Shown: positions 1 through 8,041 of the stretch, piece by piece
How positions within the stretch are numbered: the first letter of the stretch is position 1
How the letters are laid out: every line of letters starts with the position of its first letter
Source of the DNA: DASRWT01 sp963748485
GTDB lineage: Bacteria; Methylomirabilota; Methylomirabilia; Rokubacteriales; CSP1-6
Direction: 5' to 3'
Assembly: GCA_963748485.1 (NCBI GenBank)
Contig: CAVVJF010000009.1
Location: 1,364,001-1,428,000 of the forward strand
DNA length: 64,000 nt
Made by a program: the position numbers and the translations under genes
The notes under the pieces: model-generated
Databases searched by the model: none
What the model saw: only the letters and a program-made list of their open reading frames with translations
What the model was told of the DNA's origin: nothing

Positions 1-2590
1 CGAGGGCGTCATCGAACTCGCCCAGCTCGGCGAGGCTCCACGCCAGATGCGCCCGCGCGAGCACGGACGCCAGCCCGGGGAGGCCGTAGGTCTCGTCCCT
101 CGCCGCCCCCTCGAGTAACGCCAGGCTGCGCCGCTGGAAGGCGGCGGCGCGCGGGTAATCGCCGAGCGCGCGGATGGCGCCGCCCAGGCAGTAGGTGCCC
201 ACCACCTGGAGCCCGAGGTCCTCGACGCGCTCCGCGATGGCCACGGCGCGCTCGCCCGTCTCGACCGCGGCGTCCGACTCGCCCAGCTCCCAGTGCATGG
301 TGGTGCGGTACGACAGCGCCCGGGCAAGCCGCCGCTCGTCGTCCAGCTTCGTCGCGATCGTCTCCGCCGACCGCAGCACGGTGAGACCCTCCGCGTGGGC
401 CCCCAGGGGCACGAGCGCGGTCGCGAGGTCGAAGCCGATGTCCACCGCGAGGGCGCGCGTCTCGGATGTCTCCGGCACGTGGCCGAGCGCCTCCAGCGCG
501 CGCTGGAGAAAGTCCACCGCCTCGCGACAGGACAGCCGGCCCAGCGCGCGCAGGCCGGCCTCGCGGCAGTAGGGGATCGCGCGCGGCCAGAGCTCGCCCG
601 CGAAGGCATGGTGGGCGAGTCGCTCGACATGCTCGGCGCGCTGATCGGCGTAGAGGCGCTCCATGGTCTCGGTGATCCGGCCGTGCAGGGCGCGCCGGCT
701 CTCGTGGAGCAGGCTCGCGTAGGCCACGTCGTGAATCAGCGAGTGCCGGAAGGCGTGGACGGGATCGGGAAAGTGCACGGTCTCGGTGAGGAGCTCCGCC
801 CGGACCAGCCGGGCGAGCCCGTCGCGCACCGCCTCGGCGGGCGCGTCGGCCACCGCCTCCAGCAGCGAAAGCGGCACCTCCTCGCCGATCACCGAGGCGG
901 CCTGAAGCAGGTGCTTCTCGTCGGGCGGAAGGCGGTCGATACGCGCGGCGAGCACGGCGCGGACGCTGGCCGGCACCTCGAGGGTGGCCGCGGCGCGCGC
1001 CACTCGATAGTCGCCCGGCGTGCCCGCGAGCACGCCCGTCTCCACGAGGCTGCGCACCGACTCCTCGAGGAACAGGGGGTTGCCGCGGGCGCGCACGGCG
1101 ACGAGGCGGCGAATCGCCGCCGTCTCCTCCGCGCCGCCGAGCAGGCCGTCGAGCAGCACGCCCGCCTCGTTCGGGCGCAGGGGCCCCAGCCGGATACGCG
1201 TGTAGCCCGGACGCCGGCTCCAGCCGTCGTCGTGCTCGGGCCGATAGGTGGCGACCACCAGGGTGGCGGGCGGCATGCGCTCGATCAGAAACTCGAGCGC
1301 CTCACGGCCCTCGGAGTCGAGCCACTGGAGATCCTCGAACACGAGGAGGAGCGGCTGTCGCCGCGACACGCGCTCGACCACGCGGACGAGCACCTCGACC
1401 GCGCGCAGCCGGCGCGCGCCCGCCTCGAGGGCGAGGAACGGGCTCTCCGGCGGCGCCACGCCGTGCAGCCACTCCAGCGCGGGCAGGCCGTCCTCGAGGG
1501 CGGGGTCGAGCGCGCGGAGCGTCCGCGTGAGCTTGTCCCGCACCGTCGGCGCACTGTCCCCCGGCTCGATCCGGAAGAACCGGCGCTGCAGCTCGATGCC
1601 CGCCCGGTGGCCTACGGCCCGGCCGTAGGACACCGCCGCCGCCTCCAGCACGAGGCAGCCCATCTCGCGCGCGCGATGCGCGAACTCGCCCACGAGGCGC
1701 GACTTGCCCACGCCGGCCTCGCCGACCACCGCCACCACCCCGCCCGCGCCCGTCCGGACCCGCTCGAGCGTGGACAGGAGCCGCTCGAGGTCGGCCGCGC
1801 GGCCCACGAACGGCGTGAGGCCGCGCGCGGCGAGCGCCTGGGCGCGCGTCTGCGCGGTGGTGGCGCCCGTCACCTCGTGCACCTCGATAGGCGTGTGCAG
1901 CCCCCGCACCGGCACGGGCCCGAGCGCGCGGGTGGCGACCCGACCGCCGGCGAGGGCGACGGTATCCCCGGTGGCGAGGATGGCTCCCGGTTGCGCCGCC
2001 TGCTCCATCCGCGCCGCCAGGTGCACGGTGGGCCCGACCGCGGTGTAGGTCATGGACAGATCGTTCTCGATGGACCGCACCATCACCTCGCCCGAGTTGA
2101 GCCCCACGCGGATCTGCAGCGGGACCCCCGCGCGCCGCCGCATGAGATCGCCGAGGGCGCCGATGCGCTCCTGCATGCGAAGGGCGGCATAGCATGCGCG
2201 GACGGCATGGTCCTCGTGGGCGAGCGGCGCGCCGAACAGCGCCATGATCCCGTCGCCCATGACCTGGTTCACCGTCCCCTCGTAGCGGTGGACGGCCTCC
2301 ATCATCTGCTCGAGGACCTGGTCGAGGATGCGCCCCGCTTCCTCGGGATCGCGGTCGGCGAGCAATTCCATGGAGCCCTGCACGTCGGCGAAGAGCACCG
2401 TCACCTGCTTGCGCTCGCCGGCCAGCCGCGCCCCCGAGTCGCGGATACGGGCCGCGAGGTGCGGGGGGGTGTAGACATGCGGCGCGCCGAAGCGCGCCGG
2501 GTCGAGCGCGGCCACCAGGGGGGCGCCGCAGGCCGAGCAGAAGCGGGCGCCGGGTTGAGCCGCGTGGCCGCAGCGGGGACAGGAGGTCAT
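1..2590 (-). CDS. adenylate/guanylate cyclase with AAA ATPase and TPR-type C-terminus (3' end outside window)
   Basis: No stop codon is met from the ATG at 2590 down to base 1, so the protein is at least 863 residues and is cut by the window edge. The first 25 residues form a zinc ribbon with two CxxC pairs (CPRC, CSAC). A class III cyclase domain follows: ERKQVTVLFADVQGS with the metal-binding Asp near residue 68, and GDGIMALFG near 112. An ATPase region begins near residue 288 with Walker A GEAGVGKS and a Walker B-like LLLVFEDLQW. The C-terminal third is helical, with A-L-rich repeats like TPRs (RALEALGHVPETSE, ETGERAVAIAERVED). This is the architecture of soluble cyclase/LuxR-like 'adenylate/guanylate cyclase domain-containing' signalling proteins. 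The signal sensed cannot be read from sequence. Confidence 0.93.
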   Translation of the reverse strand, partial: MTSCPRCGHAAQPGARFCSACGAPLVAALDPARFGAPHVYTPPHLAARIRDSGARLAGERKQVTVLFADVQGSMELLADRDPEEAGRILDQVLEQMMEAVHRYEGTVNQVMGDGIMALFGAPLAHEDHAVRACYAALRMQERIGALGDLMRRRAGVPLQIRVGLNSGEVMVRSIENDLSMTYTAVGPTVHLAARMEQAAQPGAILATGDTVALAGGRVATRALGPVPVRGLHTPIEVHEVTGATTAQTRAQALAARGLTPFVGRAADLERLLSTLERVRTGAGGVVAVVGEAGVGKSRLVGEFAHRAREMGCLVLEAAAVSYGRAVGHRAGIELQRRFFRIEPGDSAPTVRDKLTRTLRALDPALEDGLPALEWLHGVAPPESPFLALEAGARRLRAVEVLVRVVERVSRRQPLLLVFEDLQWLDSEGREALEFLIERMPPATLVVATYRPEHDDGWSRRPGYTRIRLGPLRPNEAGVLLDGLLGGAEETAAIRRLVAVRARGNPLFLEESVRSLVETGVLAGTPGDYRVARAAATLEVPASVRAVLAARIDRLPPDEKHLLQAASVIGEEVPLSLLEAVADAPAEAVRDGLARLVRAELLTETVHFPDPVHAFRHSLIHDVAYASLLHESRRALHGRITETMERLYADQRAEHVERLAHHAFAGELWPRAIPYCREAGLRALGRLSCREAVDFLQRALEALGHVPETSETRALAVDIGFDLATALVPLGAHAEGLTVLRSAETIATKLDDERRLARALSYRTTMHWELGESDAAVETGERAVAIAERVEDLGLQVVGTYCLGGAIRALGDYPRAAAFQRRSLALLEGAARDETYGLPGLASVLARAHLAWSLAELGEFDDAL

Positions 2591-2663
2591 TCGCGGAGAT
2601 CCACCGGCATCTAGAGTCAGCCCGGGAGCGAGCCCCCGTCAAGGCCGACGACTTCCTTGCCTT

Positions 2664-3332
2664 GTGCGCGGCGCCGGAGGCATCATCGCGACTGGGAGAC
2701 GAAGAGGTGACATCGATGCGCGCCCGCACGTGCTAGGCGGCGCCCGCTGCCTGCGCGGCCTGGGGGCGGGCTTCTTACTCCTCGTCGGCCTCGGCGGCTT
2801 CACGCCGCTCGCCAACGCGCTCAATGCGTGGATGGCCGGCCCCACCGAGCTGCGACCGGCGGAGGCCATCGTGGTGCCGGGGCGCGGCGGCGCCGATAGC
2901 GACGGGATCCTCACCAATCGGTCGCTTCGCCGCACGATGCTGGCGATCACGCTCTACCGCAAGAACCTGGCCCCGCTGCTCGTGTTCCTGGGCGACCGGG
3001 GCGAGGTCGACGCGCGGATGCGGCTGGCGCAGGGGCTGGGAATCCCCGACGACCGCATCGTGCCCGCCCGCGGCGCCAACACCACGCGCGAGGAGTCGGC
3101 CGCGCTGGAGCGCCTGCTCCGCCCGCGCGGCGTCACCCGCATCCTGCTCGTGGCCGATCCCATCGACATGCCGCGCACGCGCGCGCTGCTCGAGCAGCAC
3201 GGCTTCACCGTGCTGGGCGCGCCCACCGAGAGCAGCGGCCCCGGTGACCCCGAGTCGCGCTTGCACCTGCTGCGCGAGATCGTCACCGAGCTGGCCGCCT
3301 CCGCCTATTACCGCCTGCGCGGCTGGATCTGA
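2664..3332 (+). CDS. YdcF-like (DUF218) protein
   Basis: This encodes 222 residues from a GTG start. An N-terminal hydrophobic helix (GLGAGFLLLVGLGGF, about residues 33-47) suggests membrane anchoring. The rest fits the DUF218/YdcF fold: AEAIVVPGRGG, the conserved TREESAALERLL segment, and ILLVADPIDMPRTRALLEQHGF near the C-terminus. YdcF-type proteins bind nucleotides or act in envelope metabolism in some bacteria, but the role here is unknown. The start is uncertain: an in-frame GTG at 2730 is the alternative, and a 6-codon out-of-frame ATG ORF at 2716 lies between the two. It is followed after 3 bases by a small membrane protein, suggesting a two-gene unit. Confidence 0.8.
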   Translation: MRGAGGIIATGRRRGDIDARPHVLGGARCLRGLGAGFLLLVGLGGFTPLANALNAWMAGPTELRPAEAIVVPGRGGADSDGILTNRSLRRTMLAITLYRKNLAPLLVFLGDRGEVDARMRLAQGLGIPDDRIVPARGANTTREESAALERLLRPRGVTRILLVADPIDMPRTRALLEQHGFTVLGAPTESSGPGDPESRLHLLREIVTELAASAYYRLRGWI

Positions 3333-3335
3333 GCG

Positions 3336-3650
3336 GTGGACCTCGAACCGGTCGTGCTGCCCGCCCTTGTGGCGATCACCTCGCTGGGCGCGCTCCTCGT
3401 GGGCATCCGGCGGCTCGGGCTGGCGCCCGCGGGATTGCAGCAGGCCGGGGTCCGCGCGCTGGAGACGATGGGGCTCTTGCTCGTGTTCACGGGGCTCAAC
3501 CTGGCCCTCGGAATTGCCGGCATCCTCGCCTGGCGCGGGATCACCGGGGAGTTCGTCTCCCTCTACGTGCTCAACGACGCGGTTCTGGGCCTCCTGTCGC
3601 TGGTCCAGGCGGTGATCTTCCACTGGTGGTGGGCGGCCGGGCGGCGATAA
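3336..3650 (+). CDS. small integral membrane protein
   Basis: This encodes 104 residues from a GTG start 3 bases after the YdcF-like gene. Three hydrophobic segments are visible: VLPALVAITSLGALLVGI, MGLLLVFTGLNLALGIAGILAW and LNDAVLGLLSLVQAVIFHWWWA. The family is not recognised. Its position directly after the YdcF-like gene implies co-translation and perhaps a shared envelope role. The protein ends in a basic GRR after a Trp-rich interface. Confidence 0.7.
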   Translation: MDLEPVVLPALVAITSLGALLVGIRRLGLAPAGLQQAGVRALETMGLLLVFTGLNLALGIAGILAWRGITGEFVSLYVLNDAVLGLLSLVQAVIFHWWWAAGRR

Positions 3651-3666
3651 GGGGCGCGATAAGGGG
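3644..3666 (+). repeat. short tandem repeat over a stop codon
   Basis: GCGATAAGGGG occurs twice with a 12-bp period. The first copy contains the stop codon of the small membrane protein gene. Extra in-frame copies would leave the stop in place, so it looks like a simple slippage duplication. Confidence 0.6.
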
Positions 3667-3691
3667 TCATTGGCTTCGTTGCCGCCCGGCG

Positions 3692-4870
3692 CTACAGGAA
3701 CTGCGTGTCGGGGTCGAGGCCGAGGAGGAACTGGCCCACCGTCTCGAAGTGGGCCTGCCGCCCCTGGAGCTGCTGGGTCACCGCGTGGATGTCCCGGAAC
3801 CGCCGCTCGAAGGCCCCCGCGGTGAAGATGGCGCTCGAGCCCGCCGCGGCATAGGCGATGTCCGCCGCGTCCCGCGCCTGGTGAATGGCGTAGGTGGCGG
3901 CGAGGCGAATGGTCATGCGCTGGTCCATGGTGAGGGTGCCCGAGCGCCCCACCTCGCGCCAGATCTCCTCGAGCGAGCCCATGAGGAACATGCGCGCCGA
4001 GCGGATCCGTGCTTCCGCCTGGGCCACCTGCGACTGGACGACGTGGTTGTCGCGCAGGGTGCGACGCCCGCCCCGGGGCGTCTTCTCGCGCGCCAGGTCC
4101 ACGAAGGCGTCGAGCATGGCGCGGGCCAGCCCCAGGGCCACGCCGGCGAAGCCCGAGGCGTAGAGGCTCCCCGCGGGGAAGCAGTAGAGCGGCCCCGGCT
4201 GCCGGCGCTCGGCGGGATCGTCGCGCGACACGGAGTGGTCGTGGGGGACGTAGAGATCGGTGACGGAGAAGGCATCCGATCCGGTGCCGCGGAGCCCGCT
4301 CACGTGCCACACGTCCACGATCTCGGCGCTGGCCGCGGGGAACAGCATGGTGCGCTCCTCGCGACGGCCGTCCGGCCGGCGGCGCGGCGTCCCGTCGGCG
4401 GTGAGGATCGGGCAGTGCCCGCCCAGCCAGGTCGCGTGACGGCAGCCGCTCGCGAATGACCAGGTGCCGGTCACCCGATAGCCGCCGTCCACCGCGAGGG
4501 CGCGGGCATCCGGTCCGGGGCCCCAGGCGAGCACGGCACGGCGGTCGCCGAACACCGCGCGTGCCACCTCGGGCGAGAGATAGGCGGCGGTCATCGCGCA
4601 ACCGCCCGCCTGGCAGAGGCACCACGCCGCGCTCGCCTCGCCCTTGGCGACCTCCTCGATCACGCGTACGAACGTGACGGGATCGACCTCGCCCCCCTCG
4701 AGGACGCGCGGCAGGAGCAGGCGGAAGAGCGCGGCGTCGTGGAGGCCGTCCAGCAGGGTGGGCGTCAGGCGGCGATCCGCCTCGACCTGATCGGCGGACG
4801 CCTCGAGCAGCGGGCCGAGCGCCCGCGCGCGCGCCACGTGCACCTCGCCCGGATGCTTTCCCTCCTCCAT
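3692..4870 (-). CDS. acyl-CoA dehydrogenase-like flavin monooxygenase (HpaH/DszC-type)
   Basis: This encodes 392 residues, the usual length for the acyl-CoA dehydrogenase superfamily. The N-terminal helical domain (ADQVEADRRLTPTLLDGLHDAALFRLLLPR) is followed by the flavin-contact region ASAAWCLCQAGGCAMTAAYL. Next comes the beta-domain (GGYRVTGTWSFASGCRHATWLGG, VWHVSGLRGTGSDAF) and the C-terminal helical domain (HQARDAADIAYAAAGSSAIF, DIHAVTQQLQGR). These segments match the branch annotated as two-component flavin-dependent hydroxylases (HpaH, NcnH, DszC) rather than true CoA dehydrogenases. No catalytic Glu base of beta-oxidation enzymes is evident. The substrate is unknown and no reductase gene lies next to it. 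Confidence 0.83.
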   Translation of the reverse strand: MEEGKHPGEVHVARARALGPLLEASADQVEADRRLTPTLLDGLHDAALFRLLLPRVLEGGEVDPVTFVRVIEEVAKGEASAAWCLCQAGGCAMTAAYLSPEVARAVFGDRRAVLAWGPGPDARALAVDGGYRVTGTWSFASGCRHATWLGGHCPILTADGTPRRRPDGRREERTMLFPAASAEIVDVWHVSGLRGTGSDAFSVTDLYVPHDHSVSRDDPAERRQPGPLYCFPAGSLYASGFAGVALGLARAMLDAFVDLAREKTPRGGRRTLRDNHVVQSQVAQAEARIRSARMFLMGSLEEIWREVGRSGTLTMDQRMTIRLAATYAIHQARDAADIAYAAAGSSAIFTAGAFERRFRDIHAVTQQLQGRQAHFETVGQFLLGLDPDTQFL

Positions 4871-4880
4871 GACGGGGCAT

Positions 4881-4886
4881 TATACT
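4881..4886 (+). promoter_or_regulatory. candidate -10 box (TATACT) for the following gene
   Basis: TATACT stands 7 bases before the ATG at 4894, inside a 23-bp divergent gap. A transcript from it would start at or beside the ATG, and no Shine-Dalgarno sequence is present. A clear -35 box is not seen at the expected distance. Confidence 0.4.
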
Positions 4887-4893
4887 GCGCGTC

Positions 4894-5886
4894 ATGGCCC
4901 GACTGCTCGGCTCCACCGTGTCGCTGCTGGGTCTGCTCCTCTCGCTTGCCGCCGTCGCGGACGCCCAGACGGCCGCGCGCACGTATCGGATCGGGATGCT
5001 TGCCAACGCCTTCGAGGTCTCGGAGGGCCCGCTCTTCGAGGAGTTCCTCGACGGGCTCAGGAAGCTCGGCTATGTCGAGGGCAGGAACCTGATCATCGAG
5101 TGGCGGTCCTCCGAGGGCGAGTTCGATCGCCTCCCGGCGCTGGCCGCCGAGCTGGTGCGGGCACGGGTGGATATCATCGTCGCCTCGTCGTCGCTGCCCG
5201 CGCACGCCGCGGCGGAGGCCACCAAGTCCATTCCCGTGGTCTTCCTCGTGGTGTCCGATCCGGTGGGGCAGAAGCTCGTGGGGAGCCTGTCCCGGCCCGG
5301 CGGCAACGTGACCGGGCTCGCGACATTCGCCCCCGACGTGCTCGCCGCGCGACGGTTCCAGCTGCTCAAGGAGGTGGTGCCCGGAGCCACGCGGGTGGCC
5401 GTGCTCAACAATCCGGCCAACGCCACCCATCGCGAGCTGCTCTCCCGCGAGCTTCCCGCAAACGCTCAGCCGCACAAGCTCACCCTGCTGCCGGTGGAGA
5501 TGCGCGCGCCCGGCGATCTGCCCGCCGTCTTCGACCAGGCCGCCCGCGAGAAGGCCGACTGTCTCTACGTGCTCAGCGACCGGCTAAGCTTCGTGCACCG
5601 GGCGCAGATCGCCGACCTCGCGATGCAGCGCCGGCTGCCGAGCATCAACCCCAGCCGGTCGAGCGTCGAGGTGGGGGGGCTCGTGTCGTACGGTCCGAAG
5701 CTGCGCGATCTCTACCGGCGGGCGTCGACCTACGTGGACCGCATCCTCAAGGGCGCCAAGCCGGCCGATCTCCCCGTGGACCAGCCGCCGTCGTTCGAGC
5801 TGGTCGTCAACCTCAAGACCGCCCAGGCGCTCGGTCTCACACTGCCCCAGTCTCTGTTGCGACGAGCCGACGAAGTCATCCAGTGA
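4894..5886 (+). CDS. orphan ABC transporter substrate-binding protein (ABC_sub_bind family)
   Basis: This encodes 330 residues. A cleavable signal peptide (LLGLLLSLAAVADAQ) precedes the mature start TAARTYRIGML. Family hallmarks are GLRKLGYVEGRNLIIEWR, LAAELVRARVDIIVA, SIPVVFLVVSDPVG, LSRPGGNVTGL and the C-terminal VNLKTAQALGLTLPQSLLRRADEVI. This matches Pfam ABC_sub_bind (PF04392). No permease or ATPase is adjacent. The gene overlaps the next by 4 bases (GTGA), implying translational coupling to the LD-carboxypeptidase. It lacks a Shine-Dalgarno site and may be translated from a leaderless mRNA. Three relatives occur near 17.6-20.6 kb. Confidence 0.93.
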   Translation: MARLLGSTVSLLGLLLSLAAVADAQTAARTYRIGMLANAFEVSEGPLFEEFLDGLRKLGYVEGRNLIIEWRSSEGEFDRLPALAAELVRARVDIIVASSSLPAHAAAEATKSIPVVFLVVSDPVGQKLVGSLSRPGGNVTGLATFAPDVLAARRFQLLKEVVPGATRVAVLNNPANATHRELLSRELPANAQPHKLTLLPVEMRAPGDLPAVFDQAAREKADCLYVLSDRLSFVHRAQIADLAMQRRLPSINPSRSSVEVGGLVSYGPKLRDLYRRASTYVDRILKGAKPADLPVDQPPSFELVVNLKTAQALGLTLPQSLLRRADEVIQ

Positions 5887-6845
5887 GCCTCGTCCGGCCG
5901 CGCCGTCTCTCGTCCGGCCAGACCATCGGGCTCGTCGCGCCCTCGGCCGCCGCCAACGAACCCGAGCGCCTGCGCTTCGCCATCGAGACCGTCGAGTCCC
6001 TGGGCTTCCGCGTCCGGCCCGGCGTGCATCTCTTCGAGCGCGACGGCTACCTCGCGGGCACCGACGCCGCCCGCGCCGCCGACCTCAACGACATGTTCGC
6101 CGACGACGCTGTCGACGCGATCTGGTGCGCGCGGGGCGGCTACGGCGCCTCGCGCATCCTGCCGCTCCTCGACTTCGCGCGCATGCGGGCCAATCCCAAG
6201 CCGCTCATCGGCTACAGCGACATCACCGCGCTGCACATGGCGCTCCACACGCAGGCGGGCCTCGTGTCCTTCCACGGCCCGGTGGCCTGGCGGGCGCTCA
6301 CGCCCTACACGCTGGGCGAGCTCCGGCGCGTGGTCTTCGCGCCGGAATCCCCTGTGCGGCTCGGCGCCCCGCCCCCGTTCGAGCCGCGCCCGGGCCAGGT
6401 GGAGGCAGAAAACCGCGTGACCACGCTCCATCCGGGCCGGGCGCGCGGCCGCCTCCTCGGCGGCAACCTCTGCCTGATGGCGCATCTGGTCGGCACGCCG
6501 TACTTCCCCGACCTGCGGGGCGCCATCCTGTTCCTCGAGGACGTGGACGAGCCGTACTATCGTATCGACCGGATGCTCACGCAGCTCTGGCTGGCCGGCG
6601 CGCTGGCCGGAATCGCGGGCGTAGCATTCGGAAAATTCACCGAGGGTGGCCCCTCGGCGGGCTTCGTTCAGAACCGAGTGCTCGAGGACATTCTCGGGGA
6701 GCGCTGCCAGGCCCTGAAGGTGCCCGCAGTGGCGGGGCTCATGATCGGCCACGTGGAGAATCAGACGACGGTGCCCATCGGCTGTCTCGCCGAGCTGGAC
6801 GCCGATGCGCGCACGCTCACCCTGCTCGAGCCAGGCGTGAGCTGA
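5883..6845 (+). CDS. LD-carboxypeptidase (S66 family)
   Basis: This encodes 320 residues from the GTG at 5883, which overlaps the upstream stop (GTGA). S66 peptidases cleave the L,D bond of muropeptide tetrapeptides during peptidoglycan recycling. Visible motifs are TIGLVAPSAAANEPE at the N-terminus, WCARGGYGASRILPLLDF, the nucleophile block LIGYSDITALH (Ser about residue 112), HGP, and GRLLGGNLCLMAHLVGTPY. FLEDVDEPYYRIDRMLTQL and the C-terminal GHVENQTTVPIG, carrying the catalytic His, complete the fold. No signal peptide is present, so it acts in the cytoplasm. The frame stays open upstream through the previous gene, but homology starts only at the GTG. Confidence 0.92.
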   Translation: MSLVRPRRLSSGQTIGLVAPSAAANEPERLRFAIETVESLGFRVRPGVHLFERDGYLAGTDAARAADLNDMFADDAVDAIWCARGGYGASRILPLLDFARMRANPKPLIGYSDITALHMALHTQAGLVSFHGPVAWRALTPYTLGELRRVVFAPESPVRLGAPPPFEPRPGQVEAENRVTTLHPGRARGRLLGGNLCLMAHLVGTPYFPDLRGAILFLEDVDEPYYRIDRMLTQLWLAGALAGIAGVAFGKFTEGGPSAGFVQNRVLEDILGERCQALKVPAVAGLMIGHVENQTTVPIGCLAELDADARTLTLLEPGVS

Positions 6846-6858
6846 GCCAGGAGACGCG

Positions 6859-7713
6859 ATGAGCGACGCGGCGACGGTGGGGCTCCTCCATCCGGGAGAA
6901 ATGGGATCGGCGGTGGGCGCGACCCTCGTGGCGAGCGGGGCGCGCGTGCTCTGGGCCTCGGCGGGCCGCGGCGCGCAGAGTCGCGAGCGCGCGGCCACGC
7001 TGGGGCTCGAGGACGCGGGCTCGCTGGACGCGCTGACGCGCCGGGCCGGCACCATCCTCTCGGTGGCGCCGCCGCACGCCGCGGTCGAGGTGGCGCGCGA
7101 CGTGGCCGCGCTTCGGTTCCGCGGCGTGTTCGTGGACGCCAACGCGATCGCCCCCGGAACGGCCCGGGAGATCGGGCGGCTGATCGAGCAGGCCGGCGGT
7201 CACTTCGTGGACGGCGGCATCATCGGGCCGGCCAACCGCAAGCCCGGCGCCGCGCGCATCTATCTCTCGGGGCCGGAGGCGAGTGCGGTGAAGCCCCTCC
7301 TCGAGAAGGGACCGGTGATGCCCGTGGTGCTGGACGGCCCCGTGGGCGCGGCGTCCGCCCTCAAGATCGCATACGGGGGCTGGAACAAGGGCAGCCAGGC
7401 GCTGCTCATGGCGATTCGTGCCTTCGCGGTCGCCGAGGGCGTGGACGAGGCGCTCCTCGCCGAGTGGACGCAGTCCCAGCCCGACGTGCCCGCGCGCTCG
7501 GAGCGCGCCGTCAATGACAATGCACGCAAGGCTTGGCGCTTCGTGGGCGAGATGGAGGAGGACGCGCGCGCGCTCGCGCAGGCGGGGCTCCCCGCCGGAT
7601 TCCACGAGGCGGCGGCGGACCTTTATCAGCGCCTCGCCGGCTACAAGGACACGGCGACACCGCCCTCGGTGGCCGCGGCGCTCGCCGAGCTGCTCAAGCG
7701 CCGGGGCCGCTGA
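6859..7713 (+). CDS. NAD(P)-binding 6-phosphogluconate dehydrogenase-like protein (DUF1932)
   Basis: This encodes 284 residues. The N-terminal Rossmann motif GLLHPGEMGSAVGATL replaces the classical GxGxxG in the manner of this subfamily. TILSVAPPHAAVEVARDV and FVDANAIAPGTARE follow, then HFVDGGIIGPANRKPGAARIYLSG. The helical C-terminal part (ALKIAYGGWNKGSQALLMAIRAFA) contains the conserved Lys of beta-hydroxyacid dehydrogenases and corresponds to DUF1932. It starts 13 bases after the LD-carboxypeptidase and is probably in the same transcript. The substrate is unknown. Confidence 0.88.
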   Translation: MSDAATVGLLHPGEMGSAVGATLVASGARVLWASAGRGAQSRERAATLGLEDAGSLDALTRRAGTILSVAPPHAAVEVARDVAALRFRGVFVDANAIAPGTAREIGRLIEQAGGHFVDGGIIGPANRKPGAARIYLSGPEASAVKPLLEKGPVMPVVLDGPVGAASALKIAYGGWNKGSQALLMAIRAFAVAEGVDEALLAEWTQSQPDVPARSERAVNDNARKAWRFVGEMEEDARALAQAGLPAGFHEAAADLYQRLAGYKDTATPPSVAAALAELLKRRGR

Positions 7714-7725
7714 GGTGCGCGCTGC

Positions 7726-7962
7726 TCACCGGGTGTTGACGTCGTACTCCTCCCTGGTGACTTCCTTGATGTCCACGACGGGCAGGGCCACGTCCTGGCG
7801 GGTCTTGTGATCCTTGAACCGGACATTGTTCGGCTGCCGGTCGAAGGACGTCGTGTAGTACGACTTGCCCGTGTCCTTGTCGGTAATGCGGTAATAGGTG
7901 GTGCAGCCGGAGACGAGCAGGGCCACGACCAGCAAGGCCACCGTCACGCGCGAGATGTGCAT
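7726..7962 (-). CDS. small lipoprotein
   Basis: This encodes 78 residues. A lipoprotein signal peptide (VTVALLVVALLVSGC) has a clear lipobox, LVSGC, giving a mature protein of about 60 residues with a Cys-linked N-terminus. The mature part is YYRITDKDTGKSYYTTSFDRQ plus a charged segment. It is a small SH3-like or hypothetical envelope lipoprotein with no recognised function. It is transcribed away from the MBL-fold gene and ends 13 bases from the dehydrogenase gene on the other strand. Confidence 0.75.
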   Translation of the reverse strand: MHISRVTVALLVVALLVSGCTTYYRITDKDTGKSYYTTSFDRQPNNVRFKDHKTRQDVALPVVDIKEVTREEYDVNTR

Positions 7963-8041
7963 GGGTCCCTCCCTTGAGGCAAGCGTAGGAAGAGACCCAA
8001 TGGCAGGCTATCGGACGAAGGTCCTACATGGAGGCAAGAAC

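Noticed and set aside
293..2614. 773-codon open frame on the plus strand
   Set aside because: His/Arg/Gly/Ala-rich antisense of the cyclase-AAA gene. The minus frame has zinc ribbon, cyclase and Walker motifs; the plus frame has none.
2775..5006. 743-codon minus-strand frame across several genes
   Set aside because: Low-quality Arg/Pro-rich translation running over the YdcF-like and flavoprotein genes; no domain or start support.
5560..5900. fusion of the orphan binding protein with the LD-carboxypeptidase
   Set aside because: The long frame linking them is in the carboxypeptidase frame; the binding protein is in another frame with its own stop (GTGA overlap). Two genes, not one.
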